Shown here: positions 37,483-45,420 of the stretch, piece by piece
How the letters are laid out: each line of letters opens with the position of its first letter
Position numbering within the stretch: the stretch's first letter is position 1
Assembly: GCA_030537935.1 (NCBI GenBank)
Contig: JAUNUY010000003.1
Location: forward strand, 186,001-250,000
Direction of reading: 5' to 3'
Source: Eubacteriales bacterium
GTDB lineage: Bacteria > Bacillota > Clostridia > Lachnospirales > Lachnospiraceae
DNA length: 64,000 bases
Program-made: the position numbers and the translations under genes
Notes under the pieces: model-generated
Told to the model about the DNA's origin: nothing
Database searches by the model: none
The model's input: only the letters and a program-made list of their open reading frames with translations

Positions 37483-38460
37483 TTAATGTCGCCGCCACCA
37501 TCGCCGTTTCGGTGCCACCGTCAAAGTATCATCATCCTCCGTCGATATCCCCGTTTCGGCCCGTTCGGCGGGTAACCCGCGATGCCGGCGCATTTTCGCC
37601 ACGGCCGTCAGCCGCAGCGTCACCGCATCCTCCGGTGCACCGGCCGTATGCAACATCTGTACGATTTGACAACCGGCAAAGACGATGTACATGGCGCAAT
37701 AGAACCACAGCATCAGCATCAGGATAATACTCAAACCGCCGTAAACGCCGGAGCGGTCGACCGAAAGGCTGACATACATTCCGAATAAATAAGAAAAGGC
37801 CTGCCATGTCAGCGTCGCCGCCAAGGCGCCGATGGCGACATGCCGTAACCGGTTCTTTCCCTTGGGAATGAAACGATACATTAGGAGCAAAACCAGAAAA
37901 ATCAACAAGGTCGAACCGAAGAACCGTGCAATCTGGATCAACAGCTCAAATCGATTGATGATGGGAATCCAGCGCATAATCAAACGCAGCAGCGCATTGC
38001 CGAAGATGGTAACCGTCAGTAAGAGCGGGATTGCCACAACCAACACTGCCGTATAGGCAAAGGACAGCAGAAGGTTCTGCCAATAGGTCCGTAATTCGGT
38101 ACTGTTGTGGATGACGTTAAACCCGTCCACCAAAACATAAAGTCCCTTACTGGCGGACCAGAAGAGTGCCAGCGCCGAAAACGACAGTACCAGCGCGGAA
38201 TTATTATAGATTTGATGGACAATCTTCGCCACGAAGTCTTGGAAGTATTCGGGTACGAAGCGGATGATGACCTCCGTCGCAAAGGTCAAATCCAACGGCG
38301 TATACTTGAGTACCGTCAAAATCAAAATCATCATCGGTACGAGGGAAACCATCAGATAGTATGCCCCCTGTGCCGCCAGCGAGGACAACCCGTTTTCCCC
38401 AATTCGGGTCAAGAAGCGTCGAATGATGACTAACGGCTTCCGTTTTGCTTTTCGCTTCAT
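37483..38460 (-). CDS. YihY/BrkB family inner membrane protein
   Basis: 325 residues with six membrane segments and the family signature of AAQGAYYLMVSLVPMMI near residue 28 and LFWSASKGLYVLVDGFN. Once misnamed RNase BN; the real role is uncertain, with some members proposed to move lipids or solutes. It follows the DUF1275 gene by 21 bases and the basic ends (MKRKAKRKP, RRWWRRH) face the cytoplasm. Confidence 0.88.
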   Translation of the reverse strand: MKRKAKRKPLVIIRRFLTRIGENGLSSLAAQGAYYLMVSLVPMMILILTVLKYTPLDLTFATEVIIRFVPEYFQDFVAKIVHQIYNNSALVLSFSALALFWSASKGLYVLVDGFNVIHNSTELRTYWQNLLLSFAYTAVLVVAIPLLLTVTIFGNALLRLIMRWIPIINRFELLIQIARFFGSTLLIFLVLLLMYRFIPKGKNRLRHVAIGALAATLTWQAFSYLFGMYVSLSVDRSGVYGGLSIILMLMLWFYCAMYIVFAGCQIVQMLHTAGAPEDAVTLRLTAVAKMRRHRGLPAERAETGISTEDDDTLTVAPKRRWWRRH

Positions 38461-38481
38461 GAGACTCCTTTCCGAACCGCA

Positions 38482-39150
38482 TCAAACCGACTTCTTCGCC
38501 ATCAAGGCAAATACCAGCAACATCACGATACAACAAACCAGGACCGCCGCACACCCCATGATACCGGTGAGGGGTACTGCACAGACCGCGCCGATGATAA
38601 AGCTGACAATCAGGCCCGCATAGCGCAGTGCAAGATACATGTCCGTCCGCTCCCGTCTTTTCAAAAACAGAGAGATGGCCGCTCCCGCATGCTTGAGGTT
38701 TCCGGTACACATCGTCGTGGCAACGGGTGCGCCGACCATCTTCTGAAATCCATGCGTCTGTAATGATGACACGAAAGAAACGGCCGAGTTGACCCAGATG
38801 TCCGCCGCACCGGACGGAATGAAAGCCACCGCCGCCAGAATGAGTATCTCCGCCAATAAAACAACTTGCCGCCAATGTATACGTCCCGTTGCCGTAAATC
38901 TGCCACGCAAGTGTTCCGCTACCATCACCCCGGCCAAAAAACTCAGAATCGGCACAAGGTAGGATGCGGCGACCAGAAAACGCCCCTCCGCCAGGCGAAT
39001 GCCCATGAAGACGATGTTCCCCGTCTGTGCATTGGCAAAGACGCCGCCGCGGGTCATATACGTATATACATCTAAAAAACCGCCCGCCATGGCCAGCATA
39101 AAGCCCACGGCAAGCGTGTCGGACATTTGCCGTTTCACCTCATCTTCCAT
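38482..39150 (-). CDS. DUF1275 (YoaK) family membrane protein
   Basis: 222 residues from ATG 39150; a longer frame to 39297 exists, but AAGGAACGGAG sits just before 39150 and the promoter lies inside the longer form. Six membrane segments with the signature GGFLDVYTYMTRGGVFANAQ and TGNIVFMGI, and PVATTMCTGNLKHAG. Function unknown. Co-transcribed with the YihY gene. Confidence 0.87.
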   Translation of the reverse strand: MEDEVKRQMSDTLAVGFMLAMAGGFLDVYTYMTRGGVFANAQTGNIVFMGIRLAEGRFLVAASYLVPILSFLAGVMVAEHLRGRFTATGRIHWRQVVLLAEILILAAVAFIPSGAADIWVNSAVSFVSSLQTHGFQKMVGAPVATTMCTGNLKHAGAAISLFLKRRERTDMYLALRYAGLIVSFIIGAVCAVPLTGIMGCAAVLVCCIVMLLVFALMAKKSV

Positions 39151-39175
39151 CTCCGTTCCTTTCCGTTGTACCAAT

Positions 39176-39204
39176 ATATTAGCATGTTCCATCCGGGCTG
39201 TAAA
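39176..39204 (-). promoter_or_regulatory. Promoter of the DUF1275-YihY unit
   Basis: TTTACA (39199-39204), 17-base spacer, TAATAT (39176-39181) on the minus strand, about 26 bases before the chosen ATG. Confidence 0.65.
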
Positions 39205-39276
39205 GCAAGCCGAAACCGGTTCGTCCGGGTATGAACTCTTCACGCTTTCTTCAGTATAAGTTAGCAACCGCTCTAA

Positions 39277-39305
39277 TTTACAATGATGAACGAACATGGT
39301 ATACT
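39277..39305 (+). promoter_or_regulatory. Promoter of the superoxide reductase gene
   Basis: TTTACA (39277-39282), 17-base spacer ending in TGG, TATACT (39300-39305): a strong extended -10 promoter 38 bases before the ATG. Confidence 0.75.
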
Positions 39306-39343
39306 AAAAACAGGAAATATTACTGAGTTTCTAAAAAGGAGAG

Positions 39344-39703
39344 ATGATGATGAAATTTTATTTGGAAGAAGGAACGAACAACCTGGTGGCATCCAAGGTG
39401 CCCTTGAAGATGTGTGAAAACTTCAAAGAACTGACGGCGGATTCCACGGACGCGGCCACGGAAAAACATGTCCCGGTCGTCAATATCAACGGTGATAATG
39501 TGGAAGTTATCGTCGGTTCCGTAGAACATCCTATGACAGACAAACATTGGATTACGACAATCGTCCTGGAAACGGAAAACGGCTTCTACAAGAGAAATCT
39601 GCAGGCAGATGAAGAACCGAAAGCCAATTTCGTTACGACGGATAAACCCGTCGCCGTCTACGAATACTGTAACCTGCACGGCCTCTGGGTCAGCCGGGTA
39701 TAA
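39344..39703 (+). CDS. Superoxide reductase (desulfoferrodoxin-type, centre I cysteines lost)
   Basis: 119 residues. The catalytic Fe(His)4Cys centre is complete: KHVPVV (H42), EHPMTDKHWI (H62, H68) and EYCNLHGLW (C109, H112). It reduces superoxide to peroxide without making oxygen, a typical defence of anaerobes. The first 37 residues align with the desulforedoxin-like domain of full desulfoferrodoxins but keep only one cysteine (C24), so the rubredoxin-type iron cannot form. This matches the class III form known from Treponema. GGAG precedes three tandem ATGs (39344, 39347, 39350); the third has the best spacing. Confidence 0.9.
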   Translation: MMMKFYLEEGTNNLVASKVPLKMCENFKELTADSTDAATEKHVPVVNINGDNVEVIVGSVEHPMTDKHWITTIVLETENGFYKRNLQADEEPKANFVTTDKPVAVYEYCNLHGLWVSRV

Positions 39704-39707
39704 GCAA

Positions 39708-39734
39708 AACACCGCCGTTACGGCGGTGTTTTTT
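39708..39734 (+). terminator. Terminator after superoxide reductase
   Basis: AACACCGCCG / CGGCGGTGTT 10-bp stem with a TTA loop, followed by TTTT. Confidence 0.9.
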
Positions 39735-39805
39735 CGTTCCATCACACCCTCGTCGGCGAATGCCGGCCGCCCGTCTGCGTAACGCCGGATTTTCGCCCCG
39801 GTCTG

Positions 39806-39834
39806 TGGACTTTCCTCCGGGATGATGGTATATT
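39806..39834 (+). promoter_or_regulatory. Promoter of the DUF6935 gene
   Basis: TGGACT (39806-39811), 17-base spacer ending TGG, TATATT (39829-39834), 22 bases before the ATG. Confidence 0.55.
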
Positions 39835-39856
39835 CAAGATATGAAGGAGGTCCCCG

Positions 39857-40345
39857 ATGTTTATTCAATTAAATTCTTTACCGCGCACTGCAGATGCCTT
39901 TCAGCAACAGCTGCAAATATCTCAAAAGAGTCCGTACGGTACGACGGCACTCCTGTTGGCCGCACTGCATCTCTATCCGGATGACAACGAATTGGCCCTG
40001 TCTATAATTGATGCCCTAAAAGGGGGCCACGGACTGAGCGATGAAGAACGTGCTTTCATCCGCCTCTCCCTGACGGGCAGCGAGTATCTTCCGGATTCCT
40101 ACTGGGATGGTGCCACACCGACCAACAACTACACCCCGCGTATTCCATATACGCTTTCCTTCACGGACACCTTGGAGATGGATGCACCCGGTCGGCTGAG
40201 TATCTTTCTAATCAGTAACGGCGCCAAAGACCCGCGGGAAGTCGTCTTGAAAGAAGCGGCAGGCCGGTGGTTCCTTGCCGATTGGACGAACGTCTTGTTG
40301 GAAGTCCGACCGCCGGCATCCGGCAAACGGGCCTCAAAATCCTGA
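39857..40345 (+). CDS. DUF6935 family protein
   Basis: 162 residues, soluble, no signal peptide. SPYGTTALLLAALHLYPDDN, DALKGGHGLSDEERAFIR and SYWDGATPTNNYTPRIPYTL fit the DUF6935 pattern as recalled, found in Firmicutes as a stand-alone protein. The later ISNGAKDPREVVLKEAAGRW and LADWTNVLLEVRPP complete the domain. No function is known. GGAGG lies 8 bases before the ATG. Single gene with its own terminator. Confidence 0.7.
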   Translation: MFIQLNSLPRTADAFQQQLQISQKSPYGTTALLLAALHLYPDDNELALSIIDALKGGHGLSDEERAFIRLSLTGSEYLPDSYWDGATPTNNYTPRIPYTLSFTDTLEMDAPGRLSIFLISNGAKDPREVVLKEAAGRWFLADWTNVLLEVRPPASGKRASKS

Positions 40346-40357
40346 CAACCACAGCTG

Positions 40358-40405
40358 CGAAAAACGGTGCCGCCGAAGAATATTCTTCGGCGGCACCGTT
40401 TTTCG
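40358..40405. terminator. Bidirectional terminator, 48-base perfect palindrome
   Basis: CGAAAAACGGTGCCGCCGAA and its complement meet at GAATATTC, with A and T runs at the outer ends. It serves the DUF6935 gene and the converging methyltransferase gene. Confidence 0.9.
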
Positions 40406-40508
40406 TCATATTATGTCCGAACCGGCTATCAAAAGGGTGTACAACGACCACACAGTTGACAACGCTGGATATAATAAATCGCCACACCGTAAATTCATCT
40501 TGTTTCGT

Positions 40509-41405
40509 CTACAAAAAATTCGAAGGCGGATTATGCCGAATCTGATTGCCCTGTTGCCATAAGATATACCCGTAAGTATTTTCTTTCACATTCGTCGTCT
40601 GCCCGGCTGCAAGCAGTTCTTCCAGTGCCACCCGTGTCCGTTCCACCTCCACATCCGTAACGGGTCGGAGAAGTATCTCCTCCGCCATCCGATGTGCCGC
40701 CGCCGCATCCGTCCGAAGCGGTTCCGTCATCCGTTCCGTATAGTAACCGACTACCGGCTTATAACCGGAGAGCCAAAGCATGTTCCAGAGGGCATAAAAG
40801 CGCTCACCGTGCATGCTCGGATCCAGACCTGTTCCGAAGACCGTCTCCTGAATTCGATCTCGCACCTCGTTTCTGGTCTCCAAAAATGAGCTGTTGAAAC
40901 AAAAATTGCGACTGAGTTGATTCATTTTCCGCAAAGCCGACACCGTACCGACCGCAGGCGTAATACTGGAAAATACCAAATCATACCCCTTCTCCGCCAA
41001 CGGAATATCTGCTGTGCGAAAATCCGCACAGCAGGTCCGAACATTGGTCAGACCACGCCGTTTCGACTCTTCCAATCCTGCCTCGAGCAAGAATTCACTA
41101 TGATCCAATCCTGTCACACTACAGACCGTCGTCGCAAAATCATTCGTAAAGTGAAGCGGTCCCGCGCCCACGTCGAGCACGTGAAATGTCGATGCCAAGG
41201 CACCGTGTACCGTCAAAAAATCCCGTGCGGAAGCAATGCGTTTGACCAACCGTTCCTGTAAGCGCCGTGCCGTTTCCGCATCCTGCTTTGCATCGAACCC
41301 CCACTTGTCCGCTCGACGTTTGAGACCGTTATTTTGAAACGGATCCTCCGCTTCCCACAAAGCTGTAAAACGGTCCAATAATTTCTTTTTTTCCATCCTA
41401 TCCAT
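40509..41405 (-). CDS. Class I SAM-dependent methyltransferase
   Basis: 298 residues from ATG 41405 (AGGAGAG upstream; ATG 41396 also possible). Motif I FHVLDVGAGPLHFTND is near residue 92, followed by GLDHSEFLLEAGL (motif II) and YDLVFSSITPAVGTVSAL (motif IV). An N-terminal stretch with LWEAEDPFQNNGLKRRADKW is seen in small-molecule methyltransferases of anaerobes. The substrate is unknown. It is a single gene. Confidence 0.75.
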   Translation of the reverse strand: MDRMEKKKLLDRFTALWEAEDPFQNNGLKRRADKWGFDAKQDAETARRLQERLVKRIASARDFLTVHGALASTFHVLDVGAGPLHFTNDFATTVCSVTGLDHSEFLLEAGLEESKRRGLTNVRTCCADFRTADIPLAEKGYDLVFSSITPAVGTVSALRKMNQLSRNFCFNSSFLETRNEVRDRIQETVFGTGLDPSMHGERFYALWNMLWLSGYKPVVGYYTERMTEPLRTDAAAAHRMAEEILLRPVTDVEVERTRVALEELLAAGQTTNVKENTYGYILWQQGNQIRHNPPSNFL

Positions 41406-41495
41406 AATGATTCTCTCCTTGCTCCCATCATAACATCCGGTTCGCACGGAAACAAGATACACCGTAAAATTCCCGTAATTTTATATTAGATAATA

Positions 41496-41526
41496 TAAAA
41501 CGCGACGGTCCCAAACCGCCGCGTTA
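41496..41526 (-). terminator. Terminator downstream of trhA
   Basis: On the minus strand AACGCGGCGG pairs with CCGTCGCGTT (one G-T pair), followed by TTATATT. It lies about 45 bases after the trhA stop. Confidence 0.7.
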
Positions 41527-41568
41527 AGATAATTTGCTTCTTCAAACCGACCCTTCGGACCGAGTTTT

Positions 41569-42222
41569 TTAGCAAATATATTTCCACATCATGATAAAGT
41601 GACACAAGGTCCCCAACAGCACGAAGATATGAAATATCTCATGGCTGCCCCAAAGGCTGTTCTTCCTATTCAACATCTTCAACTTCAAGGCATAGATGAC
41701 ACCGCCTACCGTATACATGATGCCGCCGCCGACAAGCCATAAGAATCCGCGTAAGCCCAATGCCGCATAGACCGCCCGGACTTGAAAGATACAGATCCAT
41801 CCCATCGCAATGTACAGAACCGACGAAATCCACTTCGGATGATAGACGATAATCATCTTCATCAAAATACCGATGATGGCCACCGTCCAAACGGTAATCA
41901 ACATGATGTAGCCGATTCGGTTCCCTAACGAGACCATACATATGGGTGTATAGGACGCGGCAATCAGAACGAAAATCATACTGTGATCCCACTTCTTCAA
42001 CATACGATTGACCCGAGGCGTGGACGCAATGGCATGGTAGGTGCCACTTGCCGTATACAGTGCCAGCATGCCCAGCACGAAAATCAACATCGCCGTTCCG
42101 GTCGTCGTATTGCCGCGGAATCCGCGGATAATCAGCGGAATCCCAAACAGAACGGCACATACCGCCCCGAAATAATGCGTCAGTGAACTGACCGGATCTT
42201 TGAGTCTCATATAAAATTTCAT
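41569..42222 (-). CDS. trhA: Hemolysin III / TrhA (PAQR) family membrane protein
   Basis: 217 residues, seven membrane segments. The PAQR metal-site histidines are present: DPVSSLTHYFGA (H16), ASGTYHAI and HEIFHIFVLLGTLCHF. Bacterial TrhA proteins influence membrane energetics and fluidity. The promoter and a clean inverted repeat lie directly upstream, so it is probably controlled by a dedicated repressor that is not encoded beside it. Confidence 0.9.
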   Translation of the reverse strand: MKFYMRLKDPVSSLTHYFGAVCAVLFGIPLIIRGFRGNTTTGTAMLIFVLGMLALYTASGTYHAIASTPRVNRMLKKWDHSMIFVLIAASYTPICMVSLGNRIGYIMLITVWTVAIIGILMKMIIVYHPKWISSVLYIAMGWICIFQVRAVYAALGLRGFLWLVGGGIMYTVGGVIYALKLKMLNRKNSLWGSHEIFHIFVLLGTLCHFIMMWKYIC

Positions 42223-42238
42223 AAAATGTACCCTCTCT

Positions 42239-42265
42239 ATAACATAGTTTTAATAACTATGTTAT
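42239..42265. promoter_or_regulatory. Operator-like inverted repeat upstream of trhA
   Basis: Perfect 11-bp arms ATAACATAGTT / AACTATGTTAT with a 5-base centre, between the -10 box and the ribosome site, covering the likely transcription start. It fits a TetR- or PadR-type repressor site. Confidence 0.65.
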
Positions 42266-42269
42266 ATAT

Positions 42270-42297
42270 ACTATACCACGTATTCGTTCTCCATCAA
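42270..42297 (-). promoter_or_regulatory. Promoter of trhA
   Basis: TTGATG (42292-42297), 16-base spacer ending TGG, TATAGT (42270-42275) on the minus strand. Confidence 0.7.
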
Positions 42298-42328
42298 GTG
42301 ATAATGCGATAGTTTTTTCGTGTTTATT

Positions 42329-43579
42329 CTATGGTGTCGGATGCCGGAATACCCCGACATAAAGAGGCAGACGACCGTAAAACAGTGCATAGGCAAAGGG
42401 CTTGTCCAAGGTCACTTGAACCGGATCCATCGGTGCAGCAGTCTTCTCCACAGTGGCAACGGTCGATGATGCCGCCCGTGTTCCTTTCTCGTTCACATCC
42501 ATAACCGCTACCTGGAAGATATTGCCGACAAAATCCGTTCGGGGCGGATCCACCAACGTGCAATGGAAGGTTTCGAGATAAGGCGCAAAGGCACTTTTTG
42601 CCATATATTGTTTGAAATCCAATTTGTTCTCTACCCGAAAGATCGGCATGTCCAAATGGACTTCCATATATGTCGTCTTTGGATGACGGAAAATCTCCTC
42701 CTTCAAGGCACGAGTCAAATCTCCGTCCGCCGGCATGTAAATGACCATCTGCATGGCATCGTCTTCGTAGCCCAATCCGAGATAGACGCCCTTCTCATCC
42801 GCGGCATATTCCGACAGCGCCGTCCGGGCCATAAACGGTATCTGTACCGTACCTTTCGTCCCGTGAAACGATTGATCTCCCGCCGCTCGGAACGGCTTGC
42901 TCCAGTCCGATGCGAAAAAGAGATTATCCAGCAGGACAAGATAGGTTTCCGGTTTTAGCGTATCTTGAAATACTTCCTCTACGAGACCGTTCGTCTGCTC
43001 TTTAACAAGTGCATTAATATTATTCTCCGCCACCTTGATGTCGCTGAAATCCGCTTGATAACAGGTTGGACCGCCCGGTGCCATCAATTCAGTCATCGCG
43101 GTCTGATTTAGCGAAAACTCATCGCTTGCAATAAGGTTCGCATGATAGCGTAGGGTCGACACGTCCTTCAGAATACCGCGGAGCGCCCGGACATCCGCAT
43201 CATAGTCTGTAAAGCGCATCTCCTCCCCCATCTGCTGCCGGAATAAATTCTTCTCCTCCTCGCCGCCGATAGCCGCCAACGTTTCCAATGTCATATATGC
43301 AGACAACGGCGCAAACACCATATTTTCATCCGCCACGTCGCAGTGGTCGAACAGATCCCCCGCAAGGCGAACCCCTTGTTCCCGTAACCTGTCCAACTGC
43401 GTATTCGTCGGCTTCGGGGTCGGCAGGATCCCCTCCGGAGATGCCATTTCCCGTAAGAGCGCATGTCCCTCCGTCTCCTTGTCCTTCCGTGTTTCATCCG
43501 ACGTCCCCGCCGTGTTACCGCATGCCGCAAGCAAAAGTACCGTGGTCAAAGCCATGATAGGCCAATAGAATCGTTTCAT
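42329..43579 (-). CDS. Serpin-family protease inhibitor lipoprotein
   Basis: 416 residues. Signal peptide with lipobox LLAAC (C20) anchors it on the outer membrane face. The serpin fold follows (NMVFAPLSAYMTLETLAAIG, LLDNLFFASDWSKPF, MQMVIYMPADG). The reactive-loop hinge EKGTRAASSTVATVEK has the small residues needed for insertion, so an active inhibitor is likely. Counting from the hinge places P1-P1' near Thr-Ala in EKTAAPM, which suggests elastase-like targets; this is inference. The end KPFAYALFYGRLPLYVGVF is the conserved serpin C-terminus. It follows yaaA by 50 bases. Confidence 0.88.
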   Translation of the reverse strand: MKRFYWPIMALTTVLLLAACGNTAGTSDETRKDKETEGHALLREMASPEGILPTPKPTNTQLDRLREQGVRLAGDLFDHCDVADENMVFAPLSAYMTLETLAAIGGEEEKNLFRQQMGEEMRFTDYDADVRALRGILKDVSTLRYHANLIASDEFSLNQTAMTELMAPGGPTCYQADFSDIKVAENNINALVKEQTNGLVEEVFQDTLKPETYLVLLDNLFFASDWSKPFRAAGDQSFHGTKGTVQIPFMARTALSEYAADEKGVYLGLGYEDDAMQMVIYMPADGDLTRALKEEIFRHPKTTYMEVHLDMPIFRVENKLDFKQYMAKSAFAPYLETFHCTLVDPPRTDFVGNIFQVAVMDVNEKGTRAASSTVATVEKTAAPMDPVQVTLDKPFAYALFYGRLPLYVGVFRHPTP

Positions 43580-43629
43580 CCTTCTTCCTTTCTCTTCCCG
43601 TCCGTCGTAACACTACCGCCCCGCTCCTC

Positions 43630-44361
43630 TCATTTGTCAGCCGATTGTTCCGGCTGCACGAAAATAAAATGCCGGTTTGTAGACGCTGCCATATCAAAAA
43701 CGAAGCCGTCCGCTGTAAAGTAACAAACATCCGCCGGCTGTGTGATCGCGTTTTGTGCCAGGTACCGTATCAACCGACCGCGCATCATTTTCGCCGCCGT
43801 TGCCGCACTGCGTCGCTTACCGTTTTTCGTCACCTGAAATGTCACGTGATGATACTCACTTTCCGGAATATAAGGTGCTATGGCCTTTGAAAATTCACCG
43901 GAGGACAGATCCAATACGGGCCGCCCCACCAATTGACCGGCAATTTTATCACCCCAAAAATGATACAAATCGAGAAACTTCATGGCAAAGTCCAGACGAT
44001 AAGGGTAGACAGCGTCTTCCGGTCGCAAGATGCCGTACAACCCCGATAGGATACGCAAATGCCCGGATAAATATTCCCGGGCAGCCGTGTCCAGACTCTT
44101 ATAGTCCAACCGCTTGTACTGCAAGCCGTCAAAAGCATGAATCGAACTGAGTCCGTCTTTATCAAAACGAAGGTTACGGATATCTTCCGTCACCGTCGCC
44201 GTCAACTTGTCACTCAAATCCATTGCCGTGCGAATCTCCGCCGGGGTCATGGCTTGTAAGCGGCGTATCAGCATTTTTGTTTCATCCGGAAAAACCGGCA
44301 GGCTTTTAGCCGGCGGTGTCGTACGATTCATCGTCTTGGTCGGTGATGCCGTTATAAACAT
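43630..44361 (-). CDS. yaaA: YaaA family peroxide-stress protein
   Basis: 243 residues of the UPF0246/YaaA family. Motifs: ITASPTKTM at the N-terminus, HAFDGLQYKRLDY, LRILSGLYGILRPEDAVYPY and VLDLSSGEFSKAI. In E. coli YaaA binds DNA and limits iron-driven oxidative damage. AGGAGG lies 7 bases before the ATG. It is the first gene of a unit with the serpin and is divergent from fruK. Confidence 0.9.
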   Translation of the reverse strand: MFITASPTKTMNRTTPPAKSLPVFPDETKMLIRRLQAMTPAEIRTAMDLSDKLTATVTEDIRNLRFDKDGLSSIHAFDGLQYKRLDYKSLDTAAREYLSGHLRILSGLYGILRPEDAVYPYRLDFAMKFLDLYHFWGDKIAGQLVGRPVLDLSSGEFSKAIAPYIPESEYHHVTFQVTKNGKRRSAATAAKMMRGRLIRYLAQNAITQPADVCYFTADGFVFDMAASTNRHFIFVQPEQSADK

Positions 44362-44379
44362 AAGAAACCTCCTTCTTTA

Positions 44380-44408
44380 AGACTAAATGCACACAGTCCT
44401 TCTGTCAA
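44380..44408 (-). promoter_or_regulatory. Promoter of yaaA-serpin unit
   Basis: TTGACA (44403-44408), 17-base spacer, TAGTCT (44380-44385) on the minus strand. The -35 lies inside the first copy of the CTGTCAAGAATT repeat. Confidence 0.55.
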
Positions 44409-44439
44409 GAATTATATTTTTTCGAGGCTGTCAAGAATT
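44402..44439. repeat. Direct repeat CTGTCAAGAATT x2 between yaaA and fruK
   Basis: Two identical 12-base copies (44402-44413 and 44428-44439), spaced 26 bases start to start. The first overlaps the yaaA -35, the second touches the fruK -35. They are candidate binding sites for one regulator of both directions. Confidence 0.55.
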
Positions 44440-44466
44440 GATTTACGTACGGGAATATCCTATACT
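44438..44466 (+). promoter_or_regulatory. Promoter of the fruK-fruA operon
   Basis: TTGATT (44438-44443), 17-base spacer, TATACT (44461-44466), 34 bases before the fruK ATG. Confidence 0.7.
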
Positions 44467-44499
44467 GGATGTAAATAAACCAAGATAGAAAGGAGTGCC

Positions 44500-45417
44500 A
44501 TGATTTATACTTTGACGCTGAACCCTTCCCTGGATTACGTGGTTGACGTGGTGGATTTTCAGGCCGATAAAATCAACCGCAGCACAAATGAAATGATTTT
44601 TCCGGGCGGTAAGGGCATCAATGTCAGCCAAGTCCTCAAACAGCTGGATACGGAAAGCTGCGCCATCGGCCTTGTCGCCGGTTTTACGGGAGAACACCTC
44701 AAACACCTGTTGGATGCCTACGGTATCACCCACGATTTAATGCCCCTTTCAAACGGCATGACGCGTATTAACGTGAAAATCCGATCCCGTGCGGAGACTG
44801 CGGTGAACGGGGCCGGTCCACAGCCGACACCGGACGAAGTGGACAACCTCAAGGACCGGTTGCGGCAGCTGAAAAGCGGCGATTACCTGGTCATGGCCGG
44901 GAATCTGCCGAAAGGACTGCCCGATACCCTGTACCGGGACATCATGACATCGCTTGCGGACCGGGATGTCCGCACGGTTGTTGATGCCACGGGGACGGCA
45001 CTGACATCAGTTATGGACTGCGGACCGTTTCTCATCAAGCCCAACCACGAGGAGCTGGGCGAACTGTTCAACGTTCGGATTGAAGACCCGGATACGGCGC
45101 TGGATTATGCCGCCCGATTACAAGATCGTGGGGTGAAAAACGTTCTCGTCTCCATGGGCGGTCGGGGTGCCGTCCTTGCGGCGGAGAACGGCGGACGTTA
45201 CATTGTCCAGGCACCGTCGGGCACGGTGAAAAATACCGTCGGTGCGGGCGATTCCATGGTTGCCGGTTTCCTTTACGGCTATCGGACGGACCATTGCCGG
45301 GAATCCGCCCTTCGTTACGGCGCGGCCGCAGGCAGTGCCACCGCTTTTTCCGACGGACTTGCCTGTCGGGATGACATCGAAGCATTACTGAATAATATTA
45401 CCGTGATAAGGAGGTAG
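44500..45417 (+). CDS. fruK: 1-Phosphofructokinase
   Basis: 305 residues of the PfkB ribokinase family. MIYTLTLNPSLDYVVDVVDF at the start, GGKGINVSQVLKQLD near 45 for sugar binding, and NTVGAGDSMVAGFLYG near 245 with the catalytic aspartate. It phosphorylates fructose-1-phosphate made by the PTS protein encoded 3 bases downstream. GAAAGGAG precedes the ATG. The usual DeoR-type FruR gene is missing from the operon. Confidence 0.94.
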   Translation: MIYTLTLNPSLDYVVDVVDFQADKINRSTNEMIFPGGKGINVSQVLKQLDTESCAIGLVAGFTGEHLKHLLDAYGITHDLMPLSNGMTRINVKIRSRAETAVNGAGPQPTPDEVDNLKDRLRQLKSGDYLVMAGNLPKGLPDTLYRDIMTSLADRDVRTVVDATGTALTSVMDCGPFLIKPNHEELGELFNVRIEDPDTALDYAARLQDRGVKNVLVSMGGRGAVLAAENGGRYIVQAPSGTVKNTVGAGDSMVAGFLYGYRTDHCRESALRYGAAAGSATAFSDGLACRDDIEALLNNITVIRR

Positions 45418-45420
45418 AAA

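Noticed and set aside
37311..37727. Plus-strand open frame
   Set aside because: Overlaps RNase P RNA and the yihY 3' end on the opposite strand; proline/arginine-rich and without start signals.
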